This document shows, piece by piece, positions 19,289 through 28,348 of a stretch of 64,000 nucleotides of DNA. Position 1 is the stretch's first letter. Each line of letters starts with the position of its first letter. Below the pieces are notes generated by a model. The model was not told the DNA's origin and searched no databases. It saw only the letters and a list, made by a program, of their open reading frames with translations. Made by a program: the position numbers and the translations under genes. Origin of the DNA: Diphasiastrum complanatum (taxonomy: Eukaryota; Streptophyta; Lycopodiopsida; Lycopodiales; Lycopodiaceae); assembly GCA_029204225.1 (NCBI GenBank), contig CM055112.1, positions 26,394,795 through 26,458,794 on the forward strand, in the 5' to 3' direction.

Positions 19289-20990
19289 AGTGCTACAAGA
19301 AGAAGAGAGATCAAGAAGACACACAAGGTAATCCTACTCTTGATGAGGATGGTTTGAATGTTCAAGATGTAAATGATGATGCTTTTGTAATGTCTTCATG
19401 TATGCTTGCTAATGATGGAGATAGATCCTTGGTGGATTGATAGTGGAGCAAGTTCACACATGATCTTTCACAAAGAGTACTTCACTTCTTTGTTGGCATA
19501 TGGAGATGACAAGAGGGTGATCTACATGGCCAATGATGGTAAGTGTGCAATCAAAGGGATTGGCACAATTCCTATTTCTCTCTCTACAAATAGGAATGCT
19601 CATTTGGAGGATGTCTTGTTTATTCCATCTATTACCAAGAATTTGCTTAGTGTGAGTCAAATGCCAGGTAAAGGCCTCAAGGTGGAGTTTGATGGAGATG
19701 CTTGTTTGATCAAAAGGAAGGATGTCTTGGTTGGAAAAGGTAAAAGACAAAAGAAGTTGTTCAAACTAGATGTTTGTGTTATTGCTAACCAGGTTGGATG
19801 TGTTGCAAGGGAGCAAATACCTATTCAAGAGGTTTGGCATAAAAGGATGAGACTCCTCAATTTCAAGTCATTGGAGTTAATGGCTAGGAAGAAAATTGTG
19901 ATAGGTCCTCCAAATTTCTTAAGTGGCATCAAACATGTTTGTGAGTCTTGTGCTTTGTCTAAGTCACATAGACTACCTTATACTAGATCTATATCTAGAT
20001 CTACAAAGCATTTTCAACTTGTACATTCGAATATTCATGGATTTACTACAATTAGCAATAGTGGAGCTAAAATGTATGTAACATTCACTGATGATTTTAG
20101 TAGATTTTGTTGGATCTATCTACTAAAGGAAAAGGATAAAGTGTATGATGTCTTTATCAAGTTCAAGAATGCAAGGAAGAACCAATTTTCCACAAAGATC
20201 AAGTGCTTAAGGAGTGACAATGGTGGTGAGTACATATCTACTAAGTTCAAGGCCTTTTGTGATGAGCATGGGATCAAGAGGTGAGTATACACCATCAAGG
20301 ACCCCACAGCAAAATGGAGTGGCTGAAAGGAAGAATAGGACTTTATGTGAAAGTGCTAAAGCTATGAGGTTAAGTGCTAATCTTGACAAACCATTTTGGG
20401 ATCAAGCTTTGTTGTGTGCCAATTTCTTGTGCAATAGGTGGCCGAGTGCTATTTTGGATGGAAGGATACCTTTTGAGATGCTATTCAAGAGGAGGTTGAG
20501 TGTCAACTTCTAAGAACCTTTAAAAGCACATGCTATGTCAACATTACTCTTGATGATAGGACCAAGGAGGATCCATCTTCAAGAAGAGATATCATTTGTT
20601 GGATATATAGTGAGGTGAGTAAAGCCTACAAGGTTTACATTCCTTCTAGTAACAAAGTGATTGTTGGTAGAGATGTCATTTTTTATGAGGGAAACATTCC
20701 AAAAGTATCTTCAAGCATGATTGATGGTAGTGTGGATAGATCTAACATTCTTGATGTTGAGGATCCTACTTTGGAAGGTGATGATGATAGACCTTCATCA
20801 AGTCAAAAGCCAAGGAGACCATCAAGAGAAAGACAAGTACCGTCAAGGCTCACATATGATCAAAAGGATAAGCAAGTAGTTTCTGGAAATTATGTTGCTT
20901 TCCTATATAGGGTTTTTATCTACAAAAGATCCAATCTACAAAAGCAAAAAACTCGATTTTGGTGTAGAATCCTCTCTAGCATGCCCTAGA
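19289..20990 (+). pseudogene. Copia protease and integrase (block J, continued)
   Basis: Resumes gag after element I. Protease reads WIDSGASSHMIFHKEYFTSL (19430 on). The integrase zinc finger is VWHKRMRLLNFKSLEL...HVCESCALSKSH, and the core is VTFTDDFSRFCWIYLLKEKD and LRSDNGGEYISTKFKAFCDE. A frameshift near 20280 moves to a frame reading TPQQNGVAERKNRTLCESAK and KPFWDQALLCANFLCNRWPS. Another frame at 20615-20905 gives VYIPSSNKVIVGRDVIFYEG and ends SRLTYDQKDKQVVSGNYVAF. That end matches what should precede the RT start now found inverted at 12500-12640. Two or more frameshifts and one in-frame TGA are present. Confidence 0.88.
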
Positions 20991-21033
20991 CTTGATATCT
21001 TCACCAAATCATTAAACACAAGCTCGGATACCA
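20906..21033 (-). other. Leader end and PBS of element H
   Basis: CTACAAAAGATCCAATCTAC, CTCGATTTTGGTGTAGAATC and GCATGCCCTAGACTTGATAT match 58390-58480 (also leader). The PBS TGGTATCCGAGC on - abuts the 5' LTR at 21034. The junction at about 20905 from integrase linker to leader is one breakpoint of the internal inversion. Confidence 0.7.
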
Positions 21034-21678
21034 TGTGAAAGTTTTCAGATCCTTAGGATCCAATCAACTTGAAAGATCTTTGGTTAGAAAGAGAAATACA
21101 CTACCAATCTCACCAATGTAAAAAAATCAGCATCTACACACAAAATGAGATGCAAACACTAATAAAACTTGATTAAACTTGAATGAAATGATTATGTATT
21201 GTTACTATCCATACAAAACCAGCAAGTTATTGTCATTCACACGTGTGAAACCGAAAATAACAATTATGGATCATTCTACACATAAAATTGCATGCAATCA
21301 CCAATATAGTGCACCAATGGATAGTAGAACCCAAGAGAACCATGTATAAGCATGAAATGAGGTAGAGAAGAGAGAAGATCACTCTCTCCACGAGTTACAT
21401 CCATTTATAACAGATCCAAATCCTATTTGGTCACTTGGCTTTTCCTCCAAAATGTAAACCCTACTATTTTTGGGTCTAGATTCAATGTACCCAACTATTC
21501 AAATTTGAATCTCCTAAAACCTCCAAACTTTTTCACACTTTCAAAAAGTGTTTATTCAAATGAAATTTAGACTAATGAACTTTGAAAAGTTATTCTCGAA
21601 GTCTAAAACAAGTTTCGGCCTCAATATGCCAAATATGAAAATATTGACAAAATGATCAAACTAGTTGAATCTTTCACA
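21034..21678 (-). repeat. 5' LTR of element H (645 bp)
   Basis: Partner of 11119-11693, with an extra ~70 bp at 21161-21235. Contains TTCACACGTGTGAA at 21236-21249. Ends TGTGAAAG...CTTTCACA. Confidence 0.9.
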
Positions 21679-22680
21679 AACTATAAGAAGTTGAATGCCA
21701 TAACCAACAAAGATCATTTTCCTTTACCATTCACGGAAAATGTGTTAGAGAGAATAGCCGGAGTAGAAGCCTATAGCTTTTTAGATGAGTTTAGTGGCTA
21801 TAACCAGATGCAGATAGCCCTAGAGGATCAACACAAAACTGCCTTCTCCATTGAGTGGGGAACGCATGCTTACAAAGTGATGCCATTTGGATTGTGCAAT
21901 GCTCCCAGCACTTTCCAACGAGTGATGAGTTATGCCTTCAAGGACTTTCTTTGGAGGTTTCTTGAAATATTCATGGATGACTTGTGTGTCCAATTTTCCA
22001 GAGCCTAGCATCTAGCTTGCTTAGAGAAAGTGTTCATCCAGCGTCAATTATTCGGCATATCCCTAAACCCGGCCAAATGCCAATTTCTAGTCACGCACGG
22101 CATGGTGCTAGGACATGTTGTTTCAAGACATGGCATTGCCACTGATGTTGACAAGATCCACATAATATTTGCATTTCCTGAACTAGGAACTGTACGTGAA
22201 CCGTACATTTTTACGGGGCATTGCAACTATTATCGGAGGTTTGTCTTGAACTTTGCTAAGTTGGCTCGCTTAATCTATCAGATGACTATCCAACTAGAAT
22301 GGACAGCTAAAGCCACTGAGGCTTTCCACAAACTCAAGAAGGCCTTAGTTACGGGACCAATCCTTTGACCTCCTATCTAGACCATAGAATTTTAGGTCCA
22401 CACAGACGTCTCTAATTATGCAATAGGGAGTCTTCTGACACAACCAGGGGAGTACAAGAAGGATTACCCGATATACTTCGCCAGTAGGCAGTTGATTCCT
22501 ATGGAGATGAACTATACCACTACCAAGTGTGAAGCGCTAGCCATGGTATATAGTGTGAAGAAATTCTGACATTACCTGTTAGCCAACTCCTTTGTCTTCT
22601 TCGTTGATCACCAAGCCCTACTATATTTGGTAAATAGACCTTGCATAACTAGACACATCACCCGCATTTCGCTAACCTGC
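21679..22680 (+). pseudogene. Ty3/gypsy RT and RNase H (element G, part 2)
   Basis: Continues the RT broken at 11118: KKLNAITNKDHFPLPFTENV, YSFLDEFSGYNQMQIALEDQ, VMPFGLCNAPSTFQRVMSYA, then IFMDDL (the F/Y-x-D-D catalytic box as FMDD) near 21970. After a stop at 22009 it resumes ISLNPAKCQFLVTHGMVLGH and GHCNYYRRFVLNFAKLARLI. The RNase H remnant follows (HTDVSNYAIGSLLTQPG at 22390, YFASRQLIPMEMNYTTTKCE). Several stops make it a pseudogene. Confidence 0.88.
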
Positions 22681-22689
22681 CAGCTACCT

Positions 22690-23135
22690 GAGCCCTCGCC
22701 AAATATGATATTTCTTCCTTCCTAAATCCAAACCAAGACGCTGTTAAGACCGAAACCAACGACGAATACCTGATCTCACAGCTCAGGAATCCAAACCTCT
22801 GTGACGCGATAGATTTTCTATCCGCCACCATCATTGTCAGCTCCCACCGCCCTTTTCGTGTGTCCAAGCAGGTCATCGTCATGACTACCATGATGGGAGG
22901 ACCAAACATGGTCTATGATTGGGCCTCGTTTCTTGTAAAGGAGTTACAGGATGCTTGCAAGCACAAATCATGGATCACCTATGGTGGTCTTATAACAGTC
23001 AACGCCTACACCCATCTAGAGCATCTAGGTGTGAAAACGTCACCACCCTCCTTGCCATCTGCCAGCCTCTCCTCGGAAGACCCCCTTAAGCAACTGATGG
23101 CCAACCATCTTCTCCTCCTCTACGAGATCCCCTAA
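22690..23135 (+). pseudogene. Probable distal gypsy sequence, family uncertain
   Basis: A frame through 22720-23135 reads ...DEYLISQLRNPNLCDAIDFL... and YDWASFLVKELQDACKHKSW, then ends ANHLLLLYEIP. It follows the G RNase H on the same strand, but I do not recognise integrase motifs in it. It may be a diverged part of G or an unrelated insertion. Confidence 0.35.
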
Positions 23136-23245
23136 CCGACTTTGGGGACATGGTGGTTCGGTCAAAATGCCAATCAGAGGTGTTGCTTGAAAGGTCTGTG
23201 GTCTGGCGTGGATTTGGTCTGGTTGAGATGGTGAGGAACCCCTTC

Positions 23246-23395
23246 TGTCGAGATTGGACACAGAACCTCCGGTCGAGATTTGATCAAAAACCCGTCGGTC
23301 GAGATTTGATCAAAAACCTGTCGGTCGATATTTGATAGAATCTCTTCGGTTGAGATTTGATACAGTCTCTTCGGTTGAGATTTGAACGAGTGCTC
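23246..23395 (+). repeat. ~26-bp tandem repeat, six units
   Basis: Units follow CGGTCGAGATTTGATCAAAA with tails ACC, CGT, TCTCTT and similar. They begin near 23246, 23272, 23298, 23324, 23349 and 23374. Later units change GTCGAG to GTTGAG. They sit between gypsy G and the ORF-X relic. Confidence 0.75.
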
Positions 23396-23404
23396 CGACA
23401 TTCA

Positions 23405-23725
23405 TGATTAAGTCATCAAGTGATGATGGCTTCTTGTGGCAAGATGGAGATGGAGGCTCATTCATGGAGTTTCATGGTGGAGACATCAAGAAAGGACAAA
23501 GATGGAGGAAATAAGCAAGCAAATGGTGATCAATCACATTTATTGTTTGGTTGCCATAATTTTCTAGAGAGTTCAAAGTTTGAAACATGGAGGAATCATT
23601 CCATTTACATTCTATTTGGTTTTACATGTTCTATTTACATCTTGATGTGTAAATTGATGTAAGAAATAGTGAAGCATCCAAAGTGGACACTATTCTCTAT
23701 ATCAATTATGAAAGCTCCTTCAAAT
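23405..23725 (+). pseudogene. Degenerate ORF-X copy
   Basis: Read on + with frame slips, the sequence gives LWQDGDGGSFMEFHGGDIKK, NMEESFHLHSIWF-type sequence and IDVRNSEAS.VDTILYINYE. The corresponding pieces of element I ORF-X are QGGDGSSFMEIH and IDVRNSEASYMDTIIYINYV. It is a third genomic copy of ORF-X, here detached from gag and LTRs, on the opposite strand from the neighbouring copia element K. Confidence 0.6.
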
Positions 23726-23837
23726 CATTGGGCAAAGAACTAGAATCAGGTTATTGTGCTAATCACAAAGCTTAATTAGATCCATCATACTTGTAGAGAT
23801 TCCCCACACGTGTGAATTCTAAAAATTTTGTTCTAGC
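23726..23837 (+). repeat. LTR-like fragment with CACACGTGTG
   Basis: GAATCAGGTTATTGTGCTAA, CACAAAGCTTAATTAGATCC and CCCCACACGTGTGAA match the reverse complement of 36473-36570, so this is a repeat shared by two loci. Confidence 0.55.
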
Positions 23838-24246
23838 ATAGTTTGGTACCATTCTTTTGAATTCAAAGCATCTTCTACTCTTAAAGATTCATCAAAACTT
23901 GACATAAGAGCAAAAGAAGTGGATGAATAAACCTCGGCTTGCTGCCCCTTGCTTGGATATGTGAGTCTTGTTGGCTCCATCCTTACCCTTGATGATCTTC
24001 TAGGTGTAATAGGTTGAGTTGGCCATCATCAAGCTTGTGCATCTTGTATTCATCAAACATTACATCTGTAGACACCACAAACTTATCCAAGGATGGAAGA
24101 TATATCTTGTATCCCTTGCTTGAGTTGCCATACCCGAGCATGATCCCCTTTTGTTGATGATAGATCCTCCTTCATCCTTGTCTTCAAAGGTTCATGCACA
24201 TAGCAAGTGCATTCAAAGACTTTCAAGTGCTTAAGGTTAGGATTTA
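23838..24246 (-). pseudogene. Copia element K, integrase C-terminus to RT start
   Basis: On -, NPNLKHLKVFECTCYVHEPL begins at 24246, followed by RMKED, the linker (RSSRVRMEPTRLTYPSKGQQ) and the RT start SFDESLRVEDALNSKEWYQT. It continues directly the integrase reading that ends GKTPYEVLYGK at 29957, so the 5.7 kb between is an insertion. In-frame stops are present near 24060. Confidence 0.8.
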
Positions 24247-24396
24247 TGTGGAAAGTTTTACACTTGGTGTGTGTGGTCAGGCTAGGGATTGAACCTAGGA
24301 CTCTCCCATTTCCAGTGGGGTGCTCTACACCGAGCTACCCGTCCATTTCTGTTACCAAAGTTTGTGCAAGGGCTATGGCCTTGACACTTTCTAACA
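24247..24396 (-). repeat. TRIM family-1 LTR 'a' (150 bp) with tRNA-like core
   Basis: On - it runs TGTTAGAAAGTGTCAAGG ... CTTTCCACA. It is followed at 24397-24410 (+) by the complement of the PPT GCCTTGAGGGAGAG. Length and layout agree with the other three copies. The tRNA-like segment at 24275-24344 occupies almost half of it. Confidence 0.85.
24275..24344 (-). other. tRNA-like cloverleaf inside TRIM LTR
   Basis: On - the parts in order are: acceptor GGACGGG, TA, D-arm GCTC-GGTGTA-GAGC, A, anticodon arm CCCCA-CTGGAAA-TGGGA, variable GAGTC, T-arm CTAGG-TTCAATC-CCTAG, acceptor CCTGACC. The T stem pairs 5/5, the D stem 4/4, the anticodon stem 4/5 and the acceptor 6/7 (one G-U). GGTTCAATCCC is a good pol III box B. 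Box A is degraded here, but the sister LTR at 24470-24602 keeps TAGCTCAGTGG (24530-24540 on -). There is no free-standing tRNA gene context, because it lies within an LTR flanked by PBS and PPT. Confidence 0.8.
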
Positions 24397-24469
24397 CTCT
24401 CCCTCAAGGCATAGCCCTTTTTAGCTACCGCTCACCTAGACCACACCCACAACCATGGCTCTAATACCA
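24397..24469 (-). other. TRIM family-1 internal region: PPT, ~50 bp, PBS
   Basis: On - it reads PBS TGGTATTAGAGCCATGG, a spacer with TGGGTGTGGTCTAGGTGAG, and the PPT CCTTGAGGGAGAG. The whole internal domain is 73 bp with no coding capacity. The same arrangement repeats at 24603-24675 (PBS TGGTGTCAGAGCC, PPT CTTGAGGGGGAG). Confidence 0.85.
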
Positions 24470-24602
24470 TGTGAAAAGTTTTTACACTTGGTGTGTGTGT
24501 TTGATCCCCCATTCCAGTGGGGTGCTCTACCACTGAGCTACCCATCCATTTGTGTTCCTAGAGTGTTGTGCGCAAGGGCTATAGCCTTGACACTTTCTAA
24601 TA
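24470..24602 (-). repeat. TRIM family-1 LTR 'b' (133 bp)
   Basis: Same ends as copy a. The D-arm and anticodon arm of the tRNA-like core are kept (box A-like TAGCTCAGTGGTAG on -, 24527-24540), but the T-arm is shortened to TGGGGGATCAAAC. A near-palindrome, CAAGGGCTATAGCCTTG, lies at 24573-24589. Confidence 0.85.
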
Positions 24603-24675
24603 CTCCCCCTCAAGGCATAGCTCTTTTTAGCTACTACCCACCTAGACCACACCCTCAACCATGGCTCTGACACCA

Positions 24676-24784
24676 TGTGAAAAGTTTTTACACTTGGTGT
24701 GTGTGTGTGTGGTCGGCGGGCTAGGGATTGAATCTAGGGCTCTCCCATTTTTGGTGGGGTGCTCTACCACTGAGCTGCCTGTCC
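24676..24784 (-). repeat. TRIM family-1 LTR 'c', truncated
   Basis: Starts TGTGAAAAGTTTTTACACTT on + and keeps a full tRNA-like core (about 24711-24784: T-arm CTAGA-TTCAATC-CCTAG, D-arm GCTC-AGTGGTA-GAGC on -). It is cut at 24784 and joined to a PBS complement (GGCTCTGATACCA, 24788-24801) that precedes a family-2 LTR. The distal ~45 bp, PPT and spacer are lost. Confidence 0.8.
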
Positions 24785-24801
24785 ACTGGCTCTGATACCA
24801 T

Positions 24802-25128
24802 GTAAATAATGTGGGCCATAGGGCCATGCACACACACATACCCATGCGAGCCGTGTATTGAGATCCCACCCTCAGACGTGTAGCCATCCGCTATCCATCT
24901 AACCCCCAAAAGGACTGGTACCAGGGGATAGAGGATATAGACTCGAAGCCCCAACTTATATATGGCAGAGTTCAAGGCAAGCAATTACTTATGGGAAATT
25001 GAGAATTCTCAAGGCCTTCACTAGGTGCTCAAGCCCACGGCACTTTCCTGAGTGTGGCTTGCAGCCAAACATTTCACAACACCCCCACTCAAGCAAACAT
25101 AGGCAAGGGACCCCCATTGGCTCTGATA
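24802..25128 (-). repeat. TRIM family-2 LTR 'd' plus internal PPT/PBS
   Basis: The LTR is 24802 to about 25079 (TGTAAATAATGTGGGCC ... CATTTCACAACA). Next come the complement of a purine tract (CCCCCACTCAAGC), ~35 bp, and the PBS complement GGCTCTGATACCA ending at 25128. A conserved CTGGTACCAG palindrome lies near 24917, with CCCC/GGGG blocks close by. No coding is present. Confidence 0.75.
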
Positions 25129-25191
25129 CCATGTTAAGAATGTGGGCCACAGGTCTACGCACACACAGGTACCCACGCGAGCCGCGCATTG
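25129..25191 (-). repeat. TRIM family-2 LTR 'e', first part (split by element L)
   Basis: TGTTAAGAATGTGGGCCACA up to GCGCATTG matches the start of LTR d. The rest (starting CATTGGGATTCC) lies at 29570 to about 29765, on the other side of element L. The split carries the duplication CATTG. Confidence 0.8.
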
Positions 25192-26015
25192 TGCTGTAAA
25201 GCTATCTTCATAAGCTTTACTTCCGGTGCCACTGGCGCCAGCATTGTCCCTGGCGCCAGCAGCGTCCCTGTTGTCCCCGACGCCAGCAACGCCCCTGCTA
25301 CTCCCCGACGCCACTGTGACCAGAATCCAGCCGGCGCCAAGTTCCTATGGCTAAAAATCTTTGATCGGTTCTAGCGAAGTCCAGAGAGCTCAGATCGATG
25401 TGCAATCACCTCACACGATCTAGGCATGATTAAAGGAAGCATGGGGATCAATAAAATCTAGAGAGAGAAAATGACTTTCTAGAAAGAGAAAATCCTAGAA
25501 AGAGAAAAACGTGCTTTACCAGCTTGGGTAGAGTGACACTGAGTGTTCATTGCATGAACGTGAATGGGTTAAGCTCTTGGAGAACGGGCTCTAACCTGTC
25601 GGCTGAGTTGGATGGCTTGCTTGGGTGGAAGTTACCTGTTTATGGCTGTCCAGTCTGGCGTGGCGCCAGGTTGGTTTCTAGTGCTCATGACGAAGCTTTC
25701 AGTTGGTTAAGTCTGATGTAAGTCAAACCGCTTGCTTGGAATGGATGTTACTCGTTTTTAACGAAGTTTCGAGTTGGTTAAGTTTGATGTATGTCGGGCG
25801 GCTTGCTTGGAGGGAAGTCACCCACATCGGGATCCCCGATCTGGCATGGCGCCAGGTTGGATCTCAATGTTGGTTTTCGAAAAATTCAAGTTGGTTAAGT
25901 TTGATCGTTGTTGGCGAGTTGGCTGCTTGTATGTCAAGTGGGTTTGGATGGCAAGAGTTGAAGGCTGGAAAGCTAAGTCGCGGTTCCCGGCTCCCTTTGG
26001 GATGCTTGCGCTACA
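25192..26015 (+). repeat. 5' LTR of element L (824 bp)
   Basis: Begins TGCTGTAAAGCTATC and includes a GC-rich block at 25224-25345 with repeated CTGGCGCCAGC units (KasI-type GGCGCC palindromes). It ends CTTGCGCTACA. Compared with the 3' LTR it lacks about 410 bp after GGGTAGAGTG (about 25528). Confidence 0.88.
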
Positions 26016-26030
26016 TGTGGTATCAGAGCC

Positions 26031-28348
26031 GACTGGCCTGTCAGCTATGCGGATCTCACGGAAATGGCCACAATTTGGGGTTCATCAAGACAACTGTTGT
26101 GCAAGGTGCTACTCACAGTGTAAGCACGGGTGCATCCATGGTCGGGGTGGTTGGCAGAACGGGGGACTTGATGAGTCAAGGTGCTGCCCTTGAGGTGTAA
26201 GCACGGTCAGTTCTCGCGGTTTGGGACTGGCGTTGTCTGCACGTAGGACAGATGAGGCAGTGTGCTGCCATTAGGTTGGTGTAAGCATGGTCTATGCCTT
26301 GTGGGGTGCGGGACGACATATTCGAACTATACGGGTTAACCATTGATACAGAGATGCTGCTCAAATTCAAGTGTAAAGCACGGGTGGTTAGCTGCCAGTG
26401 CGGGATAGCTGCCGATCATTTAGGTATAAGGGCTATCGACCAAAAAGTGGTGGGGCGTGACTGAGGCAATGTGCTGCTTAATGGTGAAAGCACGGATAGT
26501 TGGAGGGGTGTCCTATGTGGGCTGATTCTGTGATCGATTTGTATGGGCGAGGCCAGGCAAAGGTCCGTTGGCAGGACCATCTCAAAGGGGGACCTTGTCT
26601 TTGTTACTTGTTAGTAAACCTGCCTGAGTGTCTTACTTGTATGTATTCGTGGTGAGTCTTAGTACTCGTGCTTTGTCTGGTTTGCATGATTGCTTGTGAT
26701 ACAAGGAGCTGATGGCTCGAGAAGGAACCTTTCTTTTGAAGGCTGATACCATCAAACAAAGAGGACTATAGAATTTGTGGGATGGATTTGCAGTTCAAGT
26801 ACTCGCACGTGAACGACAACGAAACGACTCAATGTTTGCAAAGGATGGATGGCTAGCCTGTTTCTTGGGTTAGTTTCATTTGCGACAACGCCCACCAGAC
26901 GCAAGCAGAAAGTCAAAAGTTGGAAAGGGCAATTTCAGGGGAGATCTTCTATGGAGCAGTTGGTCTTCATTTTGGGACGGCCACATTCGGAACTGAAACT
27001 CACTGAGCATGGGTGATATTCAGTATCAGTTGGGTTTTTCCTCAAAGGGGAAAGACTAGGGTCCTCATCAAAGATTGGCAACAAGTTGGATCGAGCCATA
27101 ATCCTAGCAGATGGAAAGCAAAGTGTTGGAAAGGCTTTTTGTTTGAAGAACTCTACTCTAAGTCCGATCAGCTGATTTTATAAGTGGAGGGGAACTATCA
27201 CACACACCTCTCTCTTGGAGCAAATTTTGAATGAAAGTTGATCAAAACGGGGGCTAATTCAAGGTGACCTAGCCATACTCACACGAGGAGACTGGCAAAC
27301 TTTGGACCTAATAAGTTGACAAGTTTTTGTTGTGAAAAGGAAAGCTTGGTATAGGCTTTCTCTGGACCAGCAATGATGAGGAAAGATATGAGTACGCTGG
27401 CTTGTGTTACGTGTAAGGCAGCTGATCAATGAAGGAACTGTGAAAGTTGAGTCTTGCATGAAAGACTTGGTATTTCAAACGGACGCTAAGGGACAGTTTG
27501 CGTTGAGATCGGACTAGTGCAAACTCTGGGTGCATGTGTCTGATTCAAAGAGAGCTACTTGAAGCCATGTACACTTCTTGTTTTGACTGTGAGGCAACTG
27601 ACCAGTGATGGAATTGTGAAAGTCAAGTTTTGCGCGACGGACATGGTGCTTCAAACAAACGCTAAGAGATAGTTCAGATGCGGATCAAACTGGTGCGACC
27701 CTTTGGCTTTCGACGAGGTCAATGGTTACATTTGGGCTGATTCAAAGAGCTACTTCAAGCTAAGTGAGAGGTGCATTGCGGAGTACTCAATCTTTGCCTA
27801 CCTTAAAGAGCCAAGATGGAAAAGTATCAAGATCAGGCTGGGACAAGGAGAGAAACCAAGGTGCAGAAGCAACAAGGCACGGAGTGGACCACAAAGTGGG
27901 CAATCAAACGATAAATCCTTTGGCTCAGGGAGCCTTGATACCTGTGTGGAACTGATCAAATCTGGAGCTCAGGGAGCTCAACACAAAGTGCATCAAGGAC
28001 AAATCAAAAGCTCAAAGGAGTTCTAAAAGTCAAAAGTCAAAAGCGACAAGGGCGAACATTTCAAAGAAAGGCCTCTGTCACCAGTTAATAAGGTTCTTGG
28101 GTTTTACGAAAGCGATATCAAATCTACGCTTTTCCCAGACAAAGAGATATTTTCAAGTTATGTAATTTTTCAGTACAAAGAGCTGAGCCTCCGACTTGTG
28201 GTGTGCCAGCTTCAATGTTAATAAAAAGTGGCCAGTAAATTGAGTACTATGCCAAGTAGCTTAAATGTATAGTTATTTTAATTGGGAGACGCCTTTACTC
28301 TAATTTGACATCTGATGAGGACATCGGATTTTATAAAGGTGAGGTGGA
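26031..28348 (+). other. Interior of element L, no supported coding
   Basis: No gag, protease, integrase or RT motifs are seen in any frame. A 107-codon ORF at 27703-28026 has no recognisable domain. GTGCTGC..TAAGCACGG-like phrases recur near 26110, 26190, 26270 and 26470, a weak internal repetition. Confidence 0.65.

Larger units (their letters stand above)
11119..21678 (-). mobile_element. Copia element H, 10.56 kb, nested in gypsy G, with internally inverted 5' half
   Basis: The LTR pair 11119-11693 and 21034-21678 is in the same (-) orientation, with ends TGTGAAAG...CTTTCACA. The 5' LTR is followed on - by the PBS TGGTATCCGAGC, and the 3' LTR is preceded by the PPT GAAGAGGGAG. The target duplication is GACTA on the left and AACTA on the right (one change). 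Removing H restores the gypsy RT reading (VDY-KKLNA). Inside, RT-start and RNase H-end sequence reads on -, but leader, gag, protease and integrase (12640 to about 20905) read on +. Element I sits inside that inverted block. Confidence 0.9.

Noticed and set aside
24275-24344. A genuine nuclear tRNA gene
   Set aside because: The cloverleaf is good, but it sits inside a repeated LTR between PBS and PPT, the acceptor and anticodon stems have mismatches, and sister copies have lost arms. It is annotated as tRNA-like, not tRNA.
24207-25374. Many overlapping 60-100 codon ORFs on both strands
   Set aside because: They lie across TRIM LTRs, PBS and PPT sequence; repeats of the LTR explain the repeated peptides.
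27703-28026. Captured gene inside element L
   Set aside because: 107 codons, no domain, no second copy to test coding; left as an uncalled ORF.
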